The notes beneath the pieces are model-generated. The model saw only the letters and a list, made by a program, of their open reading frames with translations. It was not told the origin of the DNA and made no database searches. Shown in pieces: positions 1-8,102 of a DNA stretch of 21,691 nucleotides; position 1 is the first letter of the stretch; every line of letters begins with the position of its first letter. Made by a program: the position numbers and the translations under genes. Source of the DNA: JACPNO01 sp963825405 (lineage in GTDB: Bacteria > Acidobacteriota > Terriglobia > Bryobacterales > Bryobacteraceae); assembly GCA_963825405.1 (NCBI GenBank), contig CAWGTB010000007.1:1-21691 (forward strand), in the 5' to 3' direction.

Positions 1-9
1 TTCGTTCAT
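1..9 (-). CDS. Start of a further minus-strand gene leaving the window (partial)
   Basis: On the minus strand the SDR stop codon and a new ATG share a base (TGATG; ATG at 9-7, then codons for Asn and Glu up to the edge). A GGAG sits 8 nt upstream of this ATG, inside the end of the SDR gene. This arrangement is typical of translational coupling, so a second gene of the SDR operon probably begins here. Only three codons are visible and nothing can be said about the product. Confidence 0.35.
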
Positions 10-791
10 CAGCTCAACTCCAGCCCGCCCGAGATGTTCATGCGCGCGCCGGTGACAAACGCTCCTTGCGAGCCCGCCAGCCACAGCACGGCCTGCGCCA
101 CTTCTTCGGGCGTGGTCCGACGGCCGAGCGGTACATCTTTGGTACGCGATTCGACAAAAGATGCCACGTCCATGCCCGCCAGCGCGGCAAAACGCTGCTC
201 GGTCTCGCGCTGCATTTCCGTATCCATGCGCCCCGGCGCCACCGCGTTTACAGTGATTTGATGCCGCCCCAGCGCAACGCACGCGCTGCGCGTGATGCTG
301 TCCACGGCCGCTTTGCTGGCCGCGTACGCTGCATAATTCGGAAGGCCCATCCGGGAAGCGGGCGAGCTGATGTTGATGATGCGCCCGCCACCGCTGGTCA
401 TCATCTGCCGGGCTGCGGCCTGCACGGAAAACAACAGAGCCCGTACGTTGATGGCAAAAAGCCGGTCCCAGGATTCTTCGGTAATTTCGAGAAACGGCTC
501 GACCGCCCACACCGCGGCATTGTTCACCAGCACGTCGAGGCGGCCCAACTCGGCGACAGCGCGCGAGACCATTTGCCGCGGAGCATCGGGCGCGGTTAGG
601 TCGAGCGCAATGACGCAACAAGGGCGCGCAAGCTTCACGATTTCAGAGCCGGTCCCAGCGGCGCCGTCGCCGTCGCGATCCGCCAGCGCCACGCTTGCGC
701 CTTCGCGCGCAAATGCCAGCGCAACCGCGCGCCCCAGTCCCTGAGCGGCGCCCGTCACCAGAACCACTTTTCCGTCGAAGGGAAGAGCCAC
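9..791 (-). CDS. SDR family NAD(P)-dependent oxidoreductase
   Basis: This is a 260-aa classical short-chain dehydrogenase/reductase, close to the usual 250-aa length and complete. Seen in the sequence: the Rossmann glycine motif TGAAQGLG (13-20), an Asp at the end of beta-2 (D38, usually indicating NAD rather than NADP), the NNAA structural motif (90-93), catalytic Ser in INISS (about 142), and the YxxxK pair Y156/K160. The C-terminus ends in the common SGG region. Such enzymes reversibly oxidise a hydroxyl group in the cytosol; the substrate cannot be read from sequence. The start is GTG at 791 with no clear Shine-Dalgarno sequence. The gene is divergent from the HxlR-type regulator, with a palindrome between them, so control by that regulator is the obvious inference. 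A further gene appears to be coupled at its stop codon. Confidence 0.93.
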   Translation of the reverse strand: MALPFDGKVVLVTGAAQGLGRAVALAFAREGASVALADRDGDGAAGTGSEIVKLARPCCVIALDLTAPDAPRQMVSRAVAELGRLDVLVNNAAVWAVEPFLEITEESWDRLFAINVRALLFSVQAAARQMMTSGGGRIINISSPASRMGLPNYAAYAASKAAVDSITRSACVALGRHQITVNAVAPGRMDTEMQRETEQRFAALAGMDVASFVESRTKDVPLGRRTTPEEVAQAVLWLAGSQGAFVTGARMNISGGLELS

Positions 792-835
792 GAAAAAGCG
801 ACTGTAACATATCGCAAGGGGCCGATAAATCTAGA

Positions 836-848
836 TTGCATGTTGCAA
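836..848. promoter_or_regulatory. 13-bp palindrome, candidate operator
   Basis: TTGCA-TGT-TGCAA is a perfect 5-bp inverted repeat with a 3-nt spacer. It lies in the short interval between the divergent SDR gene (start 791) and the region encoding the HxlR domain. HxlR proteins are dimeric winged-helix regulators that commonly bind inverted repeats next to their own gene, so this is a plausible operator. It is short, and no second copy was noticed. Confidence 0.4.
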
Positions 849-1351
849 GTGATCGTGATAACGTTTTAATTCTGACCGCCAAATCCAGATCGAAACGCCG
901 CTCCGGATGCCCGGTGAGCGTCTCCCTGGAGGTGTTGGGGGACCGCTGGACGCTGCTGATCATTCGCGATCTGATGGTGCGCGGCTGCCAGACATTCAAG
1001 GAGTTCCGCGAAGGCGGCGAAGGGATCGCCACCAACATTCTGGCTGACCGTCTACAAAAGCTCGAGCATAACGGAATCATCACCGCGCACGTCGAAGAGA
1101 CTGATGGACGAAGAGTAAACTACCGCCTGACAGAGAAAGGAATCGATCTGGCGCCGTTGCTGCTGGAGCTGTTGATTTGGGGAGCGCGCCACGAAGAAAC
1201 CGGCGCGCCCGTAGCGGTGATCAGGAAGATCGAGAGGAACAGCAGTGAATTTCTGGCTGAGGTCCGGAGGCGATGGCAGCAAGGGGATTCTACTCCCGCG
1301 CTGCCCAGGTTTGGGGACGGCGGCGGGAACCGAAAACTCAGGAAGGAGTGA
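836..1351 (+). CDS. HxlR/MarR-like winged helix-turn-helix transcriptional regulator
   Basis: The frame contains a complete HxlR domain: CPVSVSLEVLGDRWTLLIIR opens the first helices, followed by the FKEFREGGEGIATNILADRL recognition region and the wing (DGRRVNYRLTEKG). HxlR proteins are small cytosolic dimers that sense electrophiles, metabolites or redox state and often control a divergent enzyme gene, here the SDR. The frame is open upstream to an ATG at 695, but that would overlap the SDR gene. I therefore give the in-frame TTG at 836 as a working start; family proteins usually begin only about 10 residues before the CPV motif (near 880). No convincing ribosome-binding site supports any choice, so the 5' end is uncertain. 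The C-terminal tail of about 40 residues is low in similarity to the family. The stop lies 5 nt before the beta-propeller gene. Confidence 0.85.
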   Translation: MHVASDRDNVLILTAKSRSKRRSGCPVSVSLEVLGDRWTLLIIRDLMVRGCQTFKEFREGGEGIATNILADRLQKLEHNGIITAHVEETDGRRVNYRLTEKGIDLAPLLLELLIWGARHEETGAPVAVIRKIERNSSEFLAEVRRRWQQGDSTPALPRFGDGGGNRKLRKE

Positions 1352-1355
1352 GTGA

Positions 1356-2477
1356 ATGAGCAAAGTACGAGTATTGGTCGGCACGCGCAAAGGCGCATTC
1401 GTCCTGACGTCGGACGGCAAGCGCGAGAAGTGGGACGTCAGCGGTCCGCACTTTGCCGGCTGGGAGATCTATCACCTGAAGGGATCGCCGGTCGATCCGA
1501 ATCGGCTCTATGCGTCGCAATCGAGCGGCTGGTTCGGGCAGATGATGCAGCGCTCGAACGACGGCGGCAAGACCTGGGAGCCGGTGGGCAACAAGTTCGT
1601 CTACGACGGCGTTCCCGGCACGCACCAGTGGTACGACGGCACGCCGCATCCCTGGGAGTTCAAGCGCGTCTGGCATCTCGAACCTTCGCTGACCGATCCG
1701 GACACCGTCTACGCCGGCGTGGAAGATGCCGCGCTGTTCCGCTCGACCGACGGCGGGCAAAACTGGCAGGAACTCTCCGGCCTGCGCGGCCACGGCTCAG
1801 GACCGCGACTGGCAGCCCGGCGCCGGCGGCATGTGCCTGCACACGATTCATTCTCGATCCCGAGCAATCCCGACCGCATCTTCATCGCCATCTCCGCCGC
1901 CGGCGCATTCCGCACCGACGACGGCGGCACAGACCTGGAAGCCGATCAACCAGGGGCTGCAGTCGCGAGTACATTCCCGATCCGACCGCCGAGGTCGGCC
2001 ACTGCGTTCATCGCATCGCCATGCATCCGTCGCGCCCCGGCGTGCTGTTCATGCAGAAGCACTGGGACGTGATGCGCAGCGACAATGCCGGCGATTCGTG
2101 GCACGAGGTCAGCGGCAACCTGCCGACCGATTTCGGCTTCGTGATCGACGTTCACGCGCACGAGCCGGAGACGATCTACGTCGTCCCGATCAAGAGCGAT
2201 TCGCGAGCATTATCCGCCCGATGGCAAGCTGCGCGTCTATCGCAGCCGCACCGGCGGCAACGAGTGGGAAGCGCTGACCAAGGGCCTGCCGCAAAGCGAT
2301 TGCTACGTGAACGTGCTGCGCGACGCGATGGCGGTCGACTCGCTCGATTCCTGCGGCGTCTATTTCGGCACGACCGGCGGACAGGTGTACGCGTCCGCCG
2401 ACGCCGGCGACAACTGGGCGCCGATCGTGCGCGATCTTCCGGCCGTGCTTTCGGTCGAGGTGCAGACGCTCCCATGA
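1356..2477 (+). CDS. BNR/sialidase-like beta-propeller protein (VPS10/WD40-like), frameshifted as sequenced
   Basis: The reconstructed protein is about 371 aa and carries repeated Asp-box/BNR motifs (SNDGGKTWEPV, STDGGQNWQEL, RTDDGG-QTWKPI, SDNAGDSWHEV, SADAGDNWAPI) spaced as in sialidase-like propellers. It starts MSKVRVLVGTRKGAFVL with no signal peptide, so it is probably cytosolic. ATG 1356 is preceded by GGAAGGAG at 1341-1348. The frame is broken six times; removing one base near 1806, 1852, 1861, 1929, 1966 and 2204 restores a continuous propeller ending at TGA 2475-2477. The segments between the breaks keep good similarity to the family, which argues for sequence error rather than decay. 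The stop overlaps the next start (ATGA), coupling it to the MoaD-like gene. The function is unknown; Asp boxes alone do not show glycosidase activity. Confidence 0.8.
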
Positions 2478-2806
2478 TCCGCGTCGTACTGCCGGCACAT
2501 CTGCGGACGCTGGCGCGCGTTCGCGGCGAGGTGGAGCTCGACGTCGAGGGCGCGGCCACGCAGCGCTCGGTGCTCGACGCGCTGGAAGCCCGCTATCCGA
2601 TGCTGCGCGGCACGATTCGCGACCACGTCACGCAGCAGCGCCGGCCGTTCGTGCGCTTCTTCGCCTGCGAGGAGGATCTGTCGCACGAATCGCCGGACGC
2701 GCCGCTGCCGGAGGCGGTTGCGTCGGGGGCGGAGCCGTTTTTGATTGTGGGAGCGATCGCTGGTGGGAAAGGGCGGGTTTCAAACCCGCCCCTACGGTGC
2801 GTGTAG
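2474..2806 (+). CDS. MoaD/ThiS family ubiquitin-like sulfur-carrier protein with extended C-terminus
   Basis: This 110-aa protein has a beta-grasp pattern: strand MIRVVLPAHLRTLA, strand EVELDVEG, helix SVLDALEARYPMLRG, then a strand FVRFFACEEDLS and the C-terminal strand EPFLIVGAIAGG. MoaD/ThiS proteins carry activated sulfur as a thiocarboxylate on a terminal Gly-Gly. Here Gly97-Gly98 is not terminal: 12 more residues (99-110) follow, encoded largely by the palindromic repeat at 2771-2791. Unless the tail is removed, adenylation by a MoeB/ThiF-type E1 should be blocked. No E1, MoaE or thiazole gene is visible nearby, so a molybdopterin or thiamin role cannot be inferred. The start overlaps the propeller stop by 4 nt (ATGA), implying coupled translation and a shared function. 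The N-terminal fold assignment is fairly secure; the biological role is not. Confidence 0.8.
   Translation: MIRVVLPAHLRTLARVRGEVELDVEGAATQRSVLDALEARYPMLRGTIRDHVTQQRRPFVRFFACEEDLSHESPDAPLPEAVASGAEPFLIVGAIAGGKGRVSNPPLRCV
2771..2791. repeat. Perfect palindromic repeat (10-bp arms GGGCGGGTTT / AAACCCGCCC)
   Basis: Two perfect 10-bp complementary arms are separated by one base and followed by CTAC. From general knowledge, GC-rich palindromes of this type recur as dispersed intergenic elements in Acidobacteriota and other soil bacteria. It overlaps the 3' end of the MoaD-like gene and supplies most of its extra C-terminal codons. It could also fold as a strong hairpin in the transcript and act as a terminator or 3' stabiliser, although no T-run follows. 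Only one copy was noticed in this window. Confidence 0.7.
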
Positions 2807-2864
2807 GTCGGTGGACCGGTTTATGTCGCCGCGAACTTCGCTGCGGACTCCTCGACGATGATCC

Positions 2865-3191
2865 TCAGTTTTCAAGATCTTCAAATGCAAATCCAATCGG
2901 GCTCACGCGCATAGCCGAACCGTTTCCATAGCTCTGATATGGCGCTGGACTTTCTGACTCGGCCCACCTGTGAAATCGAAGCCCGTAACTTCGCCCCGGA
3001 TAGCGGCGGCTGTAGTCCCTGAACAATTGGCCATAGCTGCCTCCGTGGAGGATCATGTCGGCCACCGCAACAGTAAGAACGCTATCGTCGGTAAAGAAAG
3101 AGCGGTCATCGAAGAGCGGAAAATCCTTGGTTTTAATAGACGCGAATTCATACGTCGAACCAATGATGTCGCCCGCAATCGCGCCAATCAT
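2865..3191 (-). CDS. ADP-ribosylglycohydrolase family protein, N-terminal part only
   Basis: The 108-aa product begins MIGAIAGDIIGSTYEF and matches the N-terminal third of the ADP-ribosylglycohydrolase (DraG/ARH) family, which removes ADP-ribose from proteins or small molecules with a binuclear Mg site. Metal ligands T34-D35-D36 (FTDDS) and the YGNGSAMRVSPIGFAFE segment (88-104) are present. The family is normally about 250-300 aa, so the rest, including the C-terminal metal-binding Asp motif, is missing and the protein is unlikely to be active. The stop falls right after that conserved segment. In another frame the sequence just beyond reads KLRIIVEESAAKFAAT then stop, possibly the tail of an unrelated gene. 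The start is 10 nt after the serine hydrolase stop and is preceded by a weak AAGAG. It is the last gene of the minus-strand run. Confidence 0.8.
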   Translation of the reverse strand: MIGAIAGDIIGSTYEFASIKTKDFPLFDDRSFFTDDSVLTVAVADMILHGGSYGQLFRDYSRRYPGRSYGLRFHRWAESESPAPYQSYGNGSAMRVSPIGFAFEDLEN

Positions 3192-3200
3192 GCTCTTGAG

Positions 3201-4450
3201 TTAATTCACCAGCGACTGATACACCGAGGTCATGAACTTCGGCTGAATGTCGGTCGCGTTCGGCATCAACTGAATCATCAGCACGATCACCATATGGCTC
3301 TGGCGATCCACCTGATAGCTGGTGCCATAGGCCCCGCCCCAGCCGAACGCGCCGACGCCGGCCATGCCGCTTGCGCCGTAGCGGTCGACCGTCTGGAAAC
3401 CCAAGCCGAAGCCTAGCCCGGTGGTCGAGTGCAGCGTGCCGGACTGATTGGTGGTCATCAGATCGACCGTGCGCGGCGCCAGGATTCGCACGCCGCCCAG
3501 GGCGCCGCCGCTGCGGATCATTTCCAGAAAGCGCGCGTAGTCGCGAGCCGTTGACGTCAGACCGGCGCCTCCCGCGAAGCTCTTGCGCGGACCATCCACG
3601 TAGGAGCCCTGCCCTTTCGATCCTTCCGGCGCGCGCGACGATCAGCCCATCGCTGCCGCTGAAATAAACCGCGGCCAGGCGGTCGCGCTCGGCAGGCGGC
3701 ACGATAGAAGCGCGTGTCTTTCAAACCCAGCGGTCCGGTGATCCGCGTGCGCACAAATTCGTCGAGCGGCATGCCGGACGCCTTCTCGACCACGCATCCC
3801 AGAATGTCGGTGTTGTAGCCGTAAACGAAAGCTTCGCCCGGCTGCGAGACGAAAGGCAGGGTGCCCAGGCGCTCCATGGTTTCGCAGATCGGCTCAGTCT
3901 TGTCGGCGGTGTACCAGCCATTGCCGGCGGCGGGCCCCAAGCCCTTGGCTTCGTACAAGCTGGCCACCTGGCTGTCGGTTCCATAGGAAATGCCGGCTGT
4001 GTGAGTGAGCAGATCGTGAATCGTGATGGCACGCTTGGCGGGAACGATAAGCCCGGAGCCGTCCTTCGACATCACCGTCGTGTCTTCTTGAACGTCGGGA
4101 TGAAATGGCCCACCGGCTCGTTCAGGCCGATCTTGCCTTCTTCGACCAGCGCGAGAACTGCGGCGCTGGTGATGGCTTTGGTTTGCGAGGCAATGCGGAA
4201 GACGGTGCTGGTGGTCATGCGCCGGTTGGCTTCTTTGTCGCTCCAGCCAACGGCGCGTTCGTACACCGGCTTGCCATCGCGGAGGACCAGGGCCACGGCG
4301 CCGGCGATGCGGTTTTCGATCCACGTACTGCTGAAGCAGGTGGTCGATGCGCTTCAACCGCTCGGGAGAAAGCGCGGTATCTGCAGGCTGCGCAAACGCC
4401 TGAACACTCAACTGCACCAACGCGAGAACTACAAGCAACGCCGTTTTCAT
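3201..4450 (-). CDS. Secreted beta-lactamase-like serine hydrolase (class C/esterase family), frameshifted
   Basis: Reconstructed at about 414 aa, the protein has a signal peptide (MKTALLVVLALVQLSVQAFA), the SxxK nucleophile motif in FRIASQTKAITSA, DLLTHTAGISYG, a Tyr/Asn motif in FVYGYNTDILG, and a C-terminal FGWGGAYGTSYQVD region in the place of the third active-site motif. This is the beta-lactamase-related family (COG1680 type), which includes esterases, D-aminopeptidases and penicillin-binding-protein homologues; true beta-lactam resistance cannot be assumed. It should be periplasmic. Frame breaks are seen near 4318, 4080, 3703 and 3640. The 4318, 3703 and 3640 breaks are repaired by removing one base; the 4080 break is either two extra bases (AC) or one missing. 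The stop is 10 nt before the ADP-ribosylglycohydrolase, and the start is 16 nt after the ABC exporter stop. Confidence 0.85.
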
Positions 4451-4466
4451 TTTTGTCTCCGTTTGT

Positions 4467-6273
4467 TCAACGATACGCCGCGGCTTGGATGCCGTAGAGC
4501 TCCGCGTACTGGCCGCCCTTTGCCATCAGCGCCTCATGAGAGCCTACTTCGACGACACGCGCGCCGTCCAGTACCACGATCAGGTCGGCCATGCGCACGG
4601 TGCTGAAGCGATGCGACACCAGGATCGTGATACGGCCGTCGGGCGTCGAGTCGTGCGCCGCCTGCGCGTAGCGCTCGAACAGGGCGTGCTCGGTTTCGGC
4701 GTCCAGTGCGGCGGTCGGTTCATCGAGCACCAGCAGCAGAGGATGCTCGCGCATGAACCCACGGGCCAGGGCAAGCTTCTGCCATTGGCCAAAGCTGACT
4801 TCGACTCCGCCGGGCCAGGTCGCGTCCAAGCTGCGTTTCCAGGCCGGCTGCGAACTTGTCGACCACATCGTCCGCGCCAGCGCGATGGACCGCTGCCGTT
4901 ACTGCGGGTTCGTCGTCCAAACGCGCGACATCGCCGACGCCCACCGTGTGCCGGGTGCGAAACTCGAAGCGGAAGAAATCCTGGAATGCGCCTGCCAGCC
5001 GGGTGCGCCATTCGTCGGCGGGAATGCGCGCGAGGTCGACGCCGTCGACCAGAATGCGCCCAGCGTCGGGTTGATACATGCGGCACAGCAGCTTCACCAG
5101 CGTGCTTTTGCCCGCGCCATTTTCACCGACGATGGCCACCACCAAACCGGGCTTCAAGTCGAGATTGATATCGTCGAGCACCCGCTTCTGAGTTCCCGGA
5201 TAGACGAAGGTTACGTGCTCGAAGCGGATGCCGTCTACTAGCCGCAGCGGCGCAGGCAAGTCGGCATGCTCTGTCAGAGATGCGGCGTAATCTTCCAGCC
5301 ATGCCATGCGTCGCGAGCCGTCCAGCCAGAAGCCGCGCAGAAATCCGATCTCGCCAACGGTGGCGCCGATATACGCCGAGAGGCGCGCGCCGGCGGCGAG
5401 CACCAGCAGCACTTGGCCCGCGGTCGCGCCGGGCCGAGAGGACACGAAGACCACCGCAGCCACATACGCGCCGCCGAAAATGGCCCATGCCAACGCGTGC
5501 CACCACGCGCTCGCCCAGCGCGCCGCCGCAACGGGTTTGTACCAGCGCTCCCAGGCGGCACGGCGGTCCTTGATCAACCGCTTGCCGATGCGCGTGACAC
5601 GCACTTCCTTGCCGGGCGGGGCGGTTGTGGCCGTATCAAAGAGATGCCGCGCCAAACGATTCGCCGACGCTCCGCGCTCCTGCGCGTCGCGCTCGACGCC
5701 AGGCCGCCAGGTGGACGTAAGCACGGTGGGCAGCGCAAATACCGCGAGGAGCGCCAGCACCGGGTGAATCGACATCAGCAGCGCCACCGTGACGCCCAGC
5801 CGCAAAATCCAACTGCACGTGGCAAACAGCGACATGTACATGTGGTCCAGCACGAACACCTGATCGCGCAGCATGGCCAGCCGGTCGAGATATTCCGGAC
5901 GCTCGTGATGGGCGATGGTCGCGACCGAGGCTTGCAGGTTTGCCACGTGCGATTCGAGCGCAATCGCCACGCGGTCGCGAAACCGGCGCTGGGTGCGGTC
6001 GCTGATGACCTTGAGAAACCAGGTGGCCGACGACGAAACACCGAGGCCGACGCCGGCAGCTATCGCCAGGTTGCGATTGTGCTGCATTACGCCATCGGCC
6101 AGCAGCTTCATCCACAATGCCAGCAGGGCATCCGGCAGCGCGGCCAGCAGCGACAATCCGAACGATACGGCGAGCAAGCGCGGCTCGGATTCGTGCGCCC
6201 GTTTTAGCGCGCGCCACATCGAGGGCAGCGCGGGAGGCAGATCACCGGCGGTTGGTTTAGGCGCCGGTATCAA
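4467..6273 (-). CDS. ABC exporter half-transporter (TMD-NBD), second subunit; one frameshift
   Basis: The reconstructed product is about 601 aa, standard for a type IV ABC exporter half. An N-terminal membrane domain (about 1-330) is followed by an ATPase domain with Walker A GENGAGKST (about 381-389), Q-loop FQDFFRF, Walker B LLLVLDEP and H-loop SHRFSTVRMAD. The signature segment reads VSFGQWQ rather than LSGGQ, while the partner gene has a canonical LSGGQWQ. An asymmetric pair of this kind is typical of heterodimeric exporters. One extra base near 4821 breaks the frame just before the signature; removing it joins GLETQLGR to TWPGGVEVSFGQW. The start overlaps the end of the partner gene by 17 nt, indicating coupled translation. 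The substrate is unknown; peptides, lipids and drugs are all possible. Confidence 0.88.
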
Positions 6274-8075
6274 GTTTCACTCCTTCTTCCTCGCCTGCCT
6301 CGCCGAAGCGTGACGCTTGCAATTCGAACATGGTGCAGTAGCGGCCGCGCGCGGCCATCAGCTCGTCGTGGGTGCCCAGCTCGACTACCTTGCCGTGTTC
6401 CAGCACGCAGATACGGTCGGCCTGGCGCACCGTCGAGAAGCGGTGGGAAATCAGGATCGTAGTGGCGTGGCGAGTGGCCGCGAGGACGCGTTCGAAGATC
6501 TCGGCTTCGCCGCGCACGTCAAGCTGGGCCGTCGGTTCATCGAGCAGCACGACGCCCGCCCCCAGCCTGACCGCGCACAACGCCCGTGCCAGCGCGATGC
6601 GCTGCCATTGGCCACCGGAAAGATCGGTGCCGCCTTCATAACCGCGAGCGAGTATGGTGTCGAGGCTCGCCAAGATCCGCCGCTCCGGCTGCAACCAGAG
6701 CCGCTTGGATGACGTCGTCGGGCGCTCCCGGCGGAGAAACATTGTCGCGCAGCGGCAATTCGAAGCGGATGAAATCCTGGAACACGGCGGTCAGTCGCGC
6801 GCGCCAGGAATCTAGATCGAGCTCGCGCAAATCGACGCCGTCGATTTCAATCGCGCCGCTCTGCGGATCGTACAAACGGCATAGCAGTTTCGCCAGCGTG
6901 GTCTTGCCCGCGCCGTTTTGGCCGACGATGGCGAGCGACGAACCAGCGGGAATTGTTAAATCGAAATCCTTGAGCACCTGCGCGCCGGCCGGGGCGCCAG
7001 CCGCCGCCGGGTAAGCGAACGAAACATTGCGAAAGCGGATTTCGCGAGCCGGCATGCGATCAGCCGCGCGCGTGCCCGACATCAGCGCACCCGCCGGGCG
7101 CATCGCTTCCCGCAGCCGCAGCACCGCGCAGGCAGGGGCAGTGGCAGAATCGAGCGCCCAGGACAAGCCACCAAAAGCGATCATGCTGGTGCTGGCCGCG
7201 GCGCTGATAAACGTGACCGCTTGCGCCAGGCCCATGCGCCCCGCTACGGCATCGGCGGCCATCGCCCAGAACACCAGCACATTCGCAGCCAGCACCAGCA
7301 GCAGGCTCCACATCACCGGCCGCTCGCGCAGCCGTGTTGCATGCCATTGCAAATCAAGCAAACGCCGCCGCCGGGAAGCGAACCGCTCAACGGTCCAGCC
7401 AGCGAGACCAAAGAGGCGCAGCTCTTTTGCCGACGGCGGATCGACGGCCAGGCGATACGCGTAATCGGCGTGGCGCTGCGCTTCGCGAACTTCTTCGGTG
7501 TTGCGATCCCGCCAAATCGCGCTCTCGCGCAGCAGCCAGTGAGTCGCGATCCAGGAACCGGCAAGGACGAGCGGAGCCCACCAGGCGTACGCCACCAGCA
7601 CCGCGGCTGAAGCCAGCCCCCCCACCATCTCGACCATACCGGATGCGATGAAATCCATCGAAATGGCCATCGGCGGGCCGGTGATGCCGAGGTCGAAGTC
7701 CCGCGCCATGGTGAGGTCGGTGGTGAGGCGCGGATCCTCCAGATGGCCCATGCCGGGCGGACGGATGCAGGCGGTGGTGAGTTCGTCGTAGAACCAGGCG
7801 GCCGTGGAACTGCCCAGGTTGGCGCCCGCCGCCCGATGTAGCGGTGACAAAACTTGCAGCGATACGAATACCACGCCGACCACCGCCAAAGGCAATGCCA
7901 GAGAATCGCCGCCCCGTACGGCGCCCACCAGAAAGCCCATGGCGATCGAAAACACTGCCGGCAGCAGGCCCCGCAGTAGCAGCATGGACCACCAAGCGAT
8001 CGCCAGCGGACGGTTGGCCTTCGGAAGAACGCCGAAAAACTTCCACTCGTTGCGCGCGCGCAAACGCTCGATCAC
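6257..8075 (-). CDS. ABC exporter half-transporter (TMD-NBD), first subunit; one frameshift
   Basis: Reconstructed at about 605 aa: membrane domain (about 1-330, with hydrophobic stretches such as WWSMLLLRGLLPAVFSIAMG) and an ATPase domain with Walker A GQNGAGKTT (about 383-391), Q-loop FQDFIRFE, signature DLSGGQWQRIALARA, Walker B GVVLLDEPTAQLD and H-loop SHRFSTVRQAD. One extra base near 6673 shifts the frame before the signature; removing it restores ADLASLDTILARGYEGG. The start is GTG at 8075 without an obvious Shine-Dalgarno sequence, 27 nt after the quinohaemoprotein stop. The 3' end overlaps the second exporter gene by 17 nt. Together the two subunits should form one inner-membrane heterodimer that couples ATP hydrolysis to export. 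Confidence 0.88.
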
Positions 8076-8102
8076 TGAATTAATTCTAGAATGTTCGCGG
8101 TT

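Noticed and set aside
1352..2806. A single 484-aa open frame that seems to fuse propeller sequence to the MoaD-like domain.
   Set aside because: Its first half is out of frame with the propeller; it arises from the extra bases in the propeller gene. Repair gives two genes with an ATGA overlap.
3201..4450. Calling the serine hydrolase a beta-lactam resistance gene.
   Set aside because: The SxxK and Tyr/Asn motifs are shared by esterases and peptidases of the same family; nothing shows beta-lactam specificity.
5266..6207. Plus-strand open frame of 313 aa opposite the ABC exporter.
   Set aside because: Arg/His/Gln-rich shadow translation of a clear ABC membrane domain.
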